From positions 5,496-69,495 of the forward strand of contig CAYZMM010000031.1 in the NCBI GenBank assembly GCA_964479535.1: a DNA stretch of 64,000 nucleotides, read 5' to 3'. Origin of the DNA: S015-6 sp964479535 (GTDB taxonomy: Bacteria; Desulfobacterota; DSWW01). Positions 56,992 to 64,000 of the stretch are shown one piece after another. How positions within the stretch are numbered: the stretch's first letter is position 1; each line of letters opens with the position of its first letter. Position numbers and translations under genes: made by a program. The notes under the pieces were generated by a model. That model did no database searches, had not been told where the DNA came from, and saw only the letters and a list, made by a program, of their open reading frames with translations.

Positions 56992-59769
56992 ATGTCCATG
57001 CCGCTCCTGAAGACGAAACTCGACATCCCCCCAACCCGAGCGAAACTGTTGTCGCGGCCAAGGCTGATCGAGCGCCTCAAGGAATGCTCGGGGCACAAGC
57101 TGACGGTCATCTGCGCGCCCGCGGGATACGGCAAGACCACAGCGCTCAGCCAGTGGGCCGCAGGCTGTAACCATCCGATCGCCTGGTTTTCCCTCGACCC
57201 GAGCGACAACGATCCCACGCACTTCTGGACCTATTTCATCTCCGCCCTTCGCTCGCGCGTTGGGGGTACTGGACAAGCCTCGCTTCGCATGCTCCGGTCC
57301 TCGGCCCAACCTCCCATTGAGACCGTTCTTACGGTCTTGATAAACGATATCTCGTCGTGGCAAGAGGAGTGCCTTCTCGTCATTGACGACTACCACCTCA
57401 TTACGAACAAGGAGATCCACGACGCCTTCGCTTTCCTGCTCGAGCACCTTCCCCAACGGATTCATCTGATTCTATCGACGCGCATCGGCCCCGATCTGCC
57501 CCTGAGTCGTTTGCGTGTCCGGGGAGAACTGCACGAACTTCGCTCCTCCGATTTTCGCTTCTCACCATCGGAGACGGAAGACTTCCTCAAGATAGAAATG
57601 GGACTGGACCTTTCTTCCGAACAGTTGGCAACACTGGATGAGCGCACGGAAGGGTGGATTGCGGGCCTGCAACTGGCAGCCATATCGCTGAAGGGGAGGA
57701 GCGATCCATCCGAGTTCATCGAATCCTTTGACGGAACACAAGAGTATATCCTGAGATATCTGGTGGAAGAGGTATTGCAGCAGCAGCCCAAGGAAGTCCA
57801 ATCCTTCCTGCTGAACAGTTCGATTCTCGATCGAATGAGCGGCTCCCTCTGTGCATACATTACAGGATGGGATGAGAGCCCCGCGATGTTGGAAACCCTC
57901 TATGCCGCCAATCTGTTCGTTTTTCCCCTGGATACCGAACGCAATTGGTACCGCTATCACAGGCTCTTTCAAGAGGCCCTGCAGAACCGGTTGCGAAGAA
58001 TCCGCCCCCGGCTCATTCCCGAACTCCATATCCGTGCGAGTCGGTGGTATGAGGACAGTGGGTACATGAGCGACGCCATTCATCATGCCTTCATGGGTGA
58101 AGACTTCGAAAGAGCCGCCACTCTGATCGAGAGACATTGTATGCCCACCTTTCACAGAGGGGAAACCACGACGGTTCTCAACTGGCTCGACAGGTTGCCG
58201 GAAGCGATGATTCGTACACGGCCTATGATATGCGTTGCCCAAGCCTATGTGGCCTTGATGGATCCCTCTGCAGGCCCCTCGCACGTGGTGGAACAAAGGC
58301 TCGGGGACGCGGAAAGAGTCGTCCTCGCCCGATTGAAGGAGGAGGGAGCCCACTACGGGGAGATCGATCGATCCTGCTGCGACCAAGTCATCGGTTACAT
58401 AGCCAGCATGAGGGCCCATTTGGCCCGGGATCGCGGAGCCCCTCCGGAGAGTATCATCGAGCTTTCCAGCAGGGCACTGGAGAACGTCCGAGGGGAGGAT
58501 CACATCTCACGAGGACTCCTGTTAATGAACCTGGCAATGGCCTACCGGGCCCTGGGAGACATAGACGCCGCATCCTCTGCACTCGAGGAAACCAGGCGCA
58601 TAGGCGAACGCTGCGACCTGCCGCTCAGCGCGGTCTATTCCGCCTACCTTCTGGCCCAGATTGCCCGCCTTCAGGGCCGTCTCGACTCGTCGATCGAGAT
58701 CTGCAAGGACGCCCTCGGAACCTATGATTCGAATCAAGGCGCTTCGGGTCAACCTCTGCCCGTTATCGGGGCCCTTCACGTCTGCCTGGGGACCATTCTG
58801 GTGGAAAGGGATGAGCAGTCCGAGGCAGACCGCCTTTTGAAGCGAGGTGTGGAACTGCTCAAGATCATGCGAGATCTCGACGCTCTCCTGAACGGTTATG
58901 CGGCACGGGTACGTCTCGCAACGGCACAAGGATGGCCGTTCTCAGATGTCGTCGGCCTGATCGAGGAAATGGAATCGCTCGGCACCGAGCCGGAGGCCTT
59001 TGGGGCCGCCCTGCGCATCCGATTGCTGACAGAGCCGGCCCACCTCAGCCGTGACTCCCTTTCCGCAGCGGCACTCCTTGCACAGAAACATCGCCTCGAC
59101 CTTCGCAGTTCAAACCACATTCCCGGCATCGACCACATCTCCCAACGGCGAAGCGCCCTTGATTTCGCACTGGTTCGCCTGTTCATCGCTCAACGCCGGT
59201 TCTCCCCGGGAGCGCAGGGCCAACTTGACCTGGGGCACATCCTCTCTTTTCTGGACCTGAAGCTCAAAGAGGCCGAAGAGTGTGATCTGCTGACAAGGAT
59301 CGTGGAGACCAAGATCCTCATGGCGCTGGCACGACAAGCCCGAGGCGAACCGGAGGGAGCCCTTCAGGAGATCGCCGGTGCCCTTTCCCACTCCGAGCCG
59401 GTGGGCTTCGTGCGGCTCTTCGTGGATGAAGGCGCACCGATGGCGCAGCTCTTGCGGACCGCTATCGCGAGGGGCCTTCATCAGGACTACGCAGCAAGAC
59501 TATGGGAGCGCATCCGGAAGGAGGGAAAGGAAAGGCACCCGAATCGTTCGGAGGACCCCGGCCAAGGCTCCCTCGTGGAACCCATCAGCGTCAGAGAACT
59601 CCAAGTCCTCAGGCTTCTGGCTGCGGGACTCTCGAATCGGGAAATTGCCGAGGAATTGTCTCTCGCCGTCGGAACCGTCAAGAAACACATCTACAACATT
59701 TACGGAAAGCTGTCTGTAGCCAAGCGCACCCAGGCCGTTGCGAAAGCCCGCAGCCTCTCCCTACTGTGA
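56992..59769 (+). CDS. MalT-type large LuxR regulator (LAL)
   Basis: A protein of 925 residues with the layout of ATP-dependent MalT-like activators. The Walker A segment CAPAGYGKTTALSQW lies near 41-55, and a Walker B-like LLVIDDYH near 125. A STAND ATPase core and a long helical TPR-like region (about 330-830) follow. A C-terminal LuxR helix-turn-helix ends the protein (ISVRELQVLRLLAAGLSNRE, SLAVGTVKKHIYNIY, about 860-915). Such proteins bind ATP and an inducer before activating an operon. It lies upstream of the BKACE operon and is the likely regulator of it. Confidence 0.87.
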   Translation: MSMPLLKTKLDIPPTRAKLLSRPRLIERLKECSGHKLTVICAPAGYGKTTALSQWAAGCNHPIAWFSLDPSDNDPTHFWTYFISALRSRVGGTGQASLRMLRSSAQPPIETVLTVLINDISSWQEECLLVIDDYHLITNKEIHDAFAFLLEHLPQRIHLILSTRIGPDLPLSRLRVRGELHELRSSDFRFSPSETEDFLKIEMGLDLSSEQLATLDERTEGWIAGLQLAAISLKGRSDPSEFIESFDGTQEYILRYLVEEVLQQQPKEVQSFLLNSSILDRMSGSLCAYITGWDESPAMLETLYAANLFVFPLDTERNWYRYHRLFQEALQNRLRRIRPRLIPELHIRASRWYEDSGYMSDAIHHAFMGEDFERAATLIERHCMPTFHRGETTTVLNWLDRLPEAMIRTRPMICVAQAYVALMDPSAGPSHVVEQRLGDAERVVLARLKEEGAHYGEIDRSCCDQVIGYIASMRAHLARDRGAPPESIIELSSRALENVRGEDHISRGLLLMNLAMAYRALGDIDAASSALEETRRIGERCDLPLSAVYSAYLLAQIARLQGRLDSSIEICKDALGTYDSNQGASGQPLPVIGALHVCLGTILVERDEQSEADRLLKRGVELLKIMRDLDALLNGYAARVRLATAQGWPFSDVVGLIEEMESLGTEPEAFGAALRIRLLTEPAHLSRDSLSAAALLAQKHRLDLRSSNHIPGIDHISQRRSALDFALVRLFIAQRRFSPGAQGQLDLGHILSFLDLKLKEAEECDLLTRIVETKILMALARQARGEPEGALQEIAGALSHSEPVGFVRLFVDEGAPMAQLLRTAIARGLHQDYAARLWERIRKEGKERHPNRSEDPGQGSLVEPISVRELQVLRLLAAGLSNREIAEELSLAVGTVKKHIYNIYGKLSVAKRTQAVAKARSLSLL

Positions 59770-60086
59770 AGTTCAAGAAGAGACCGCCGTAACACCGGAC
59801 GTGCCAAGCATTCCCCAGGGCGAACGTCTTCGCAGACCCCCATCTGTGGAGAATATCCGAGAATAAACCCCCCTGATACCCCTTTCGACGGTTTACGGTC
59901 CCCTTGGTTTACCCCTATACAAGGGAGACAGATCGCCTCACGTGCATGTTTGAGCGACCCTTTCTCAACGGATGCTTTCTCCAGGCAGGTGGGCCGTTCC
60001 CAATTCGGGGCCACTTGGTGCGGGGAGGGCGAGAAGGGTGCCGACATCCTGAGGGCTTCCAGCAATTCTTGTCCAGGGAGGGGTAC
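59770..60086. other. Intergenic leader of the BKACE operon
   Basis: No gene is supported in these 317 bases. They hold the promoter at 59892-59921 and, on the right, AGGGAGGGG before the BKACE start. No repeat stands out. A MalT-type activator site would be expected upstream of 59892 but no half-site could be recognised. Confidence 0.45.
59892..59921 (+). promoter_or_regulatory. Predicted promoter of the BKACE/beta-oxidation operon
   Basis: TTTACG at 59892-59897, 18 bases and TATACA at 59916-59921. The -35 is weak, as expected for an activator-dependent promoter. Confidence 0.45.
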
Positions 60087-60962
60087 ATGCCGAACAAACA
60101 GCCTTTGATCATTACCGCAGCACTCTCGGGAGGGGCCACCTTCAAGAACAACAACCCGAACGTTCCCTACCTCCCGGAGGAATTTGCCGCCGAATCGGAG
60201 AGATGCATGGAACACGGGGTCTCCATCGTCCATCTCCATGCCAAGGACCCGGAGACAGGATTCGCGACCGCGGACCTCGCCGTTATCAAGGAGACGGTGG
60301 ATGCAATTCGACAGCGTTGTCCACAAATAATCATCAACCTGAGCACAGCCATCACGGTCGACCTTACACCCGAGCAGAGAATCGCTCCCGTCCTGGAGTT
60401 GAAACCTGAAATGGCGAGCCTGAACACCGCCACGATGAACGACGGTCTGGCCGACCATCGAAGCGGACAGATCCTTTTCGAGTACACGTTCGAAAACCCT
60501 CTCGGTATGGTCGCCGACTTCGCAAGAAAGATGAAGGAAAACGGAGTAAAGCCGGAACTCGAAGTCTACGGCTCAGCCGGTATCTTCAACGCACTGCTTC
60601 TCAGAAAACAGGCAGACCTCTTCGCCGAACCCTTACACTTCCAGTTCGTCTACGGTGCATTCGGGGGAATGGCATTCGATCCAGCGCTTCACATGAGCAT
60701 GATCGGCCTGCTGCCACCGGCGGCGACTTTCGGCGTCTGCGGTGTCGGCCCCAATCAGGTGCCCGCTGCTGTGATGTCCGGCCTGACCGGCGGCAATGTC
60801 CGAATAGGCCTCGAAGACAACACCAGGGTCCCGGGAGGCGAGCTTGCTCGGGGTAGCTGGGAACAGGCCAAGTGGGTGGAGGCGCTGACGAGAATCCTCG
60901 ACCGACCCGTCGCAACCCCTGACGAGACACGCGAACTCCTCGGCCTTCGTCCCGTAAAGTAG
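60087..60962 (+). CDS. BKACE-family beta-keto acid cleavage enzyme
   Basis: A 291-residue zinc barrel related to Kce, which cleaves 3-keto-5-aminohexanoate with acetyl-CoA. It has the start PLIITAALSGG, the metal pair H-L-H in IVHLHAKDPETG (~47-58) and the late VRIGLEDN (~235-242) that supplies the third ligand. BKACE members use many beta-keto acids, so the real substrate is open. The start at 60087 follows AGGGAGGGG. It opens an operon with 3-hydroxyacyl-CoA dehydrogenase and hydratase genes, suggesting a CoA-linked degradation route. Confidence 0.87.
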   Translation: MPNKQPLIITAALSGGATFKNNNPNVPYLPEEFAAESERCMEHGVSIVHLHAKDPETGFATADLAVIKETVDAIRQRCPQIIINLSTAITVDLTPEQRIAPVLELKPEMASLNTATMNDGLADHRSGQILFEYTFENPLGMVADFARKMKENGVKPELEVYGSAGIFNALLLRKQADLFAEPLHFQFVYGAFGGMAFDPALHMSMIGLLPPAATFGVCGVGPNQVPAAVMSGLTGGNVRIGLEDNTRVPGGELARGSWEQAKWVEALTRILDRPVATPDETRELLGLRPVK

Positions 60963-61025
60963 AAAGGCTGTTTCGCAGGATTCGTTCCGGCCGATTTTTG
61001 ACCTGCAACACCAACGGGGAAGAGC

Positions 61026-61931
61026 ATGGACCATAAGGTACGAACCGTTTCCGTCATAGGGATGGGATTCATGGGCCAGCAGATTGCGAGGACCGCTTCT
61101 TCGGCAGGGTTCGCCGTGAAGGCCTTCGATTCGGACCCCCAGGCTACCGAGAAATCGGGCAGCAAGCTGCTCGATCTGATGCTCCTACTCGACAACGCGG
61201 CGTTGAAAGAGCGTTTCACCCGTGCGGGAGAACGAGTCGAACTTCACGATACTCTGGCCGCTGCGGTAGCTGAGTCAGACTTAGTGATCGAAGCCGTCCC
61301 CGAGAGCCTGGAGCTGAAAGAAAAGGTCTTCTCCCAGATCGATGCGTGCGCCCCCTCGAGCGCCTTACTCGCCTCGAACAGCTCCTCCATTCCGGTCACC
61401 AAGTTCGAAACTTCCGTAGCCGAGGAACGAATGGACAAGCTTCTCAACGTGCATTTCGACTCGCCCATGCTGGACCGACCCCTCGTCGACATCATGCCGG
61501 GCACACGTACGACCATGAAGACCATCGAGACGCTGCGTTCGTGGGTGGAAAGCATCGGCTGCACTCCGGTAACCGTGAAGAAGCCGATCATGGGATATCT
61601 GGGAAACCGCTTATGGAGGATGGTCAAGCGGGAGGCGCTCATGCTTTGGGCCGAAGGCTATGGCGACTTCCAAGAGATCGATCGAGCCTGGATGCTGCAA
61701 TTCGAGGTGTCGGTCGGGCCCTTCGGGATGATGGACGTAGTCGGGCTCGATGTCGTCTACGACATCGAGATGGCCTATTACAACGAGACCGGAGACATAC
61801 GCGACAGACCCCCTGGCGCACTGAAAGAAATGCTGGACAGGGGGGACCTCGGCATGAAAACGGGAAAGGGTTTCTACGACTGGAGTGATCCCGTGTTCCT
61901 CAAGCCGGACTTCCTCCGGGGAGTCCCATAG
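61026..61931 (+). CDS. 3-hydroxyacyl-CoA dehydrogenase
   Basis: A 301-residue NAD-dependent enzyme. The Rossmann motif VIGMGFMGQQIA lies near 10-21, and EAVPESLELKEKVF near 92-105. The catalytic His is in LNVHFDSPML (~139-148). The C-terminal helical domain (about 190-300) includes YLGNRLWRMVKREAL. It would oxidise a 3-hydroxyacyl-CoA to the 3-keto compound, which could then be a BKACE substrate after release from CoA. It lies 63 bases after the BKACE gene. Confidence 0.88.
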   Translation: MDHKVRTVSVIGMGFMGQQIARTASSAGFAVKAFDSDPQATEKSGSKLLDLMLLLDNAALKERFTRAGERVELHDTLAAAVAESDLVIEAVPESLELKEKVFSQIDACAPSSALLASNSSSIPVTKFETSVAEERMDKLLNVHFDSPMLDRPLVDIMPGTRTTMKTIETLRSWVESIGCTPVTVKKPIMGYLGNRLWRMVKREALMLWAEGYGDFQEIDRAWMLQFEVSVGPFGMMDVVGLDVVYDIEMAYYNETGDIRDRPPGALKEMLDRGDLGMKTGKGFYDWSDPVFLKPDFLRGVP

Positions 61932-61981
61932 CCCAGGATCCCGTCCAGCATGCAACCCGCACGGTTCTTTACGGAGGAGCC

Positions 61982-62734
61982 ATGGAACAGGAAACCGTTC
62001 TGTATGAAAAGGCAAACGGTATCGGCTTCATTCGGTTCAACAGACCGAAGGTGCTGAATGCGATCAACCGACAATTGCTCTCCGAGTTTCTGCATCTATT
62101 GCGGACCGTGGAGGTGGACGACGAAGTGAAGGTCGTGATCCTCCAGGGTGAAGGAAGGGCGTTTTGCGCCGGCGACGACCTGGACGAAGGCCATCCTCAA
62201 GCATGGGAGAAAGGACTGCAATTCGTCGAAATGCTCCAGGACACGTCACGTGTAATCATGCGAATGCCGCAACCGGTCATCGCCGCCATGCATGGATACG
62301 CCGTGGGAGCGGGTCTCGAATGGGCGATGAATTGCGATGTCCGCATCGCTGCCGAGAGCACGAAGCTCGGTTTTCCTGAGACGGGCATCGGGTTCACGGT
62401 GACCAATGGAGGGACAAAACTGCTGCCCCATCTCATAGGTTTGGGAAAAGCCAAACAGATGGTCTTCAGCTGTGAGAAGATCGATGCACGAACAGCAGAA
62501 GACTGGGGTCTTGTCGACAAAACCGTTCGGCACGAAGACCTACAGCAGACTGCGGTCGACATGGGCAACACGTTCATGCGGAACTCGAGCTTGGCCATCG
62601 CATTGTCCAAGAGGGCTCTCAACCAAGGGCTGTGTCTCGGTATCGAGGAAACGCTCGAACTCGAAATCCGGGACATCATGGTTTCCGTGACCACACTTAT
62701 GTCGATGCTCCAGACGGGGGGCAACCCATTGTAG
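61982..62734 (+). CDS. Enoyl-CoA hydratase/isomerase
   Basis: A 250-residue crotonase with CAGDDLDEG (~62-70) and GYAVGAGLEWAMNCDVR (~102-118). Both catalytic glutamates are kept: E in GLEWAMNCD (E144 position) and E in FPETGIG (E164 position), so hydratase activity is expected, unlike the crotonase at 48892. It would hydrate an enoyl-CoA for the dehydrogenase of the preceding gene. Confidence 0.88.
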   Translation: MEQETVLYEKANGIGFIRFNRPKVLNAINRQLLSEFLHLLRTVEVDDEVKVVILQGEGRAFCAGDDLDEGHPQAWEKGLQFVEMLQDTSRVIMRMPQPVIAAMHGYAVGAGLEWAMNCDVRIAAESTKLGFPETGIGFTVTNGGTKLLPHLIGLGKAKQMVFSCEKIDARTAEDWGLVDKTVRHEDLQQTAVDMGNTFMRNSSLAIALSKRALNQGLCLGIEETLELEIRDIMVSVTTLMSMLQTGGNPL

Positions 62735-62763
62735 GGGCTGAAGGATGGAGGAAGATCAAAAGG

Positions 62764-63882
62764 ATGAAGATAGCCGTCTTGGGTGGTACCGGCTCGATGG
62801 GCCGATGGGCCGTCAGGGAACTTGCCTCGGAGAAATGGGTCGAACAAGTCCTCGTGGTCGCCCGTAATTTCGAAAAAGCAGAAGATTTTGCAGAGCAAAT
62901 GGGACCCAAATGCGGAGCGCAGAGGGTGAATATCGACGACCACGCGGACATCGTCCGATGCCTCCGGGACTGGGACGTTGCCCTCGGCATGGTGGGGCCC
63001 TTCTACAAGTACGAGGTCAAGATGGCAAGAGCCGCCGTTGAGGCGGGCACCCACTACATCAGCATAGGCGACGATGCAGACGTGGTCGAGGGCTTCCTAG
63101 CCCAAGACCAGGCCGCCAAAGAAATGGGAGTAACGGCCATTTCAGGGGTGGGGGCGACGCCGGGAATGGCCAACCTGTTCGCAAGACTGGCGACAGGGCA
63201 AATGGATGAAGTAGACGAAATCGCGATTTACTGGGCCGTCTCGCCCACGGATGGCGCCGGCAAGGCGGGAGTGCATCATGTCCTGCACACGTTGACCGGG
63301 ATGACTCCCTGCTTCATGGAGGGAAGAAGAACGGAGAGGAAGGCCGGATCCGGGGTCGAAACGATCCGCTTTCCGGAACCCATGGGGGTGCAGAAGGTCT
63401 TCTACACCGGCCACCATGCCGCAGTTACCATACCCAGGTACATGGCCGCAAAGACCGTATCGGTGAAAGGGGGGTTGTCGGATCCGCTGCTGGTGGTCCT
63501 TGTCAAGCTCCTTGTTCGTCTCGGCCTGACGAATTCGGAAAGGAAGAGAACGGCAATCACAAACCTCGCCTATTCTATGCTTCCCCTTTCGCAGAGGATG
63601 CGCAAATCTCCGAATCTGGGTTCGGCCCTAAGGGTCGATGTGACCGGAAGTAGAGGTGAAGAGCCCGTGAGGCGAACATACGGATCCTGGGGCCACATGG
63701 CACCATGGACGGTTATCCCGTGCTGTACGGCGGTCCGGATGCTCGCCGAAGGGCAGATCACTGCCAAGGGTGCGATGTCCGCGGAGGCCTGCATAGACCC
63801 TCTTCCTTTCTTGAAGAGATGTATGGAAAAGGAGCTCCGTCTATACGAAGGAGACGACTTGAGCAGACTTCTGCGCCTCTGA
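62764..63882 (+). CDS. Saccharopine-dehydrogenase-like NAD(P) oxidoreductase
   Basis: A 372-residue protein with an N-terminal Rossmann fold (IAVLGGTGSMGRWAVREL, about 3-20) of the saccharopine dehydrogenase NADP-binding family and a central AISGVGATPGMANLFAR segment (~125-141). The C-terminal part fits the family. Relatives act in lysine metabolism or reduce trans-acyl and carboxylate substrates. Together with a BKACE gene this could point to lysine-like amino-acid degradation, but other Kce-pathway genes are absent. Confidence 0.75.
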   Translation: MKIAVLGGTGSMGRWAVRELASEKWVEQVLVVARNFEKAEDFAEQMGPKCGAQRVNIDDHADIVRCLRDWDVALGMVGPFYKYEVKMARAAVEAGTHYISIGDDADVVEGFLAQDQAAKEMGVTAISGVGATPGMANLFARLATGQMDEVDEIAIYWAVSPTDGAGKAGVHHVLHTLTGMTPCFMEGRRTERKAGSGVETIRFPEPMGVQKVFYTGHHAAVTIPRYMAAKTVSVKGGLSDPLLVVLVKLLVRLGLTNSERKRTAITNLAYSMLPLSQRMRKSPNLGSALRVDVTGSRGEEPVRRTYGSWGHMAPWTVIPCCTAVRMLAEGQITAKGAMSAEACIDPLPFLKRCMEKELRLYEGDDLSRLLRL

Positions 63883-63912
63883 CCACATCTCTCGCGAACG
63901 TGTGAGGAGAAC

Positions 63913-64000
63913 ATGAGATCACTGAATACTGTCCCCGTCCTGATGCTGGTCTTCCTGGTTGGTGTTTCGATTCAGCCGGCCGCAGCCAGGCAGTTCACAC
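63913..64000 (+). CDS. Start of an exported protein (truncated by window end)
   Basis: The first 29 codons of a gene that runs past the window end. They form a signal peptide: MRS, a hydrophobic stretch LMLVFLVGVSIQ and a probable cleavage at PAAA. GTGAGGAG lies 5 bases before the ATG. It follows the saccharopine-dehydrogenase-like gene by 30 bases and may belong to the same operon. Nothing can be said of the mature protein. Confidence 0.6.
   Translation, partial: MRSLNTVPVLMLVFLVGVSIQPAAARQFT

Overview
The window reads as part of the chromosome of a high-GC anaerobic bacterium, most likely a Desulfobacterota (deltaproteobacterial) relative. This is an inference from gene content, not from a marker gene: no rRNA or tRNA was seen. 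The supporting content is a one-chain pyruvate:ferredoxin-type oxidoreductase, a three-gene NuoE/F/G-like NADH module, NrfHA nitrite reductase, a tungsten aldehyde:ferredoxin oxidoreductase with a four-cluster ferredoxin, an EFR1-type flavodoxin/ferredoxin, a uroporphyrinogen-decarboxylase-like methyltransferase and many CoA-ester enzymes.

Layout. 0-8.2 kb: 2-oxoacid oxidoreductase, small Cys-rich and lipoprotein genes, a bicupin and two PlsC-type acyltransferases. 8.2-12.3 kb: an operon of M24 peptidase-like protein, DUF2889 protein, a large beta-rich protein and a phosphotriesterase-like hydrolase. 12.4-17 kb: NuoG/F/E-like genes (minus strand) divergent from a regulator whose sensor domain is tandemly duplicated. 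17-20.5 kb: nrfH-nrfA behind a CRP/FNR-type palindrome, plus small genes. 20.6-24.2 kb (minus): a hexulose-phosphate synthase-RraA fusion, phosphohexuloisomerase, thioesterase and DAHP synthase. 24.2-27.5 kb: SDR, Old-Yellow-Enzyme family reductase and alpha/beta hydrolase, interspersed with three GGGGAC-ended palindromes. 27.6-31 kb: Tat-type ferredoxin, AOR and a small partner. 31-36.2 kb: an operon of APH-like kinase, DUF6285, NTF2-like, amidohydrolase, MoaF-like and SDR genes. 36.3-40.7 kb: EFR1 protein, histidine kinase, small genes and a GMC-like oxidoreductase.

40.7-48.1 kb is accessory DNA. It holds structured direct repeats, a two-gene segment between 61-62 bp direct repeats, an IS91-type element with its own tyrosine recombinase, a frameshifted integrase and two AT-richer membrane-protein genes. 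48.2-54.3 kb returns to core-like DNA: flavodoxin, crotonase, beta-propeller lipoprotein, paired acyl-CoA dehydrogenases and a methyltransferase. Two strongly palindromic intergenic elements follow. 54.7-56.7 kb (minus) carries a UroD-like methyltransferase with a winged-helix/ferredoxin protein. 57-64 kb carries a MalT-type LuxR regulator followed by a BKACE / 3-hydroxyacyl-CoA dehydrogenase / enoyl-CoA hydratase / saccharopine-dehydrogenase-like operon.

Together the genes suggest anaerobic oxidation of organic or cyclic acids through CoA esters, with electrons collected on ferredoxin, NADH and quinone-linked carriers. Most catabolic operons cannot be assigned a substrate from sequence alone. 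Many promoters share a TTGAC[A/C/G]-N18-TATACT-like layout. Nothing seen proves a wholly new system. The best candidates for a second look are the 41.1-41.4 kb repeats with changing stems and a constant loop segment, the palindrome family at 24-27 kb, the 54.5 kb hairpin, and the two substrate-unassigned operons at 8.3-12.3 and 31-36.2 kb.
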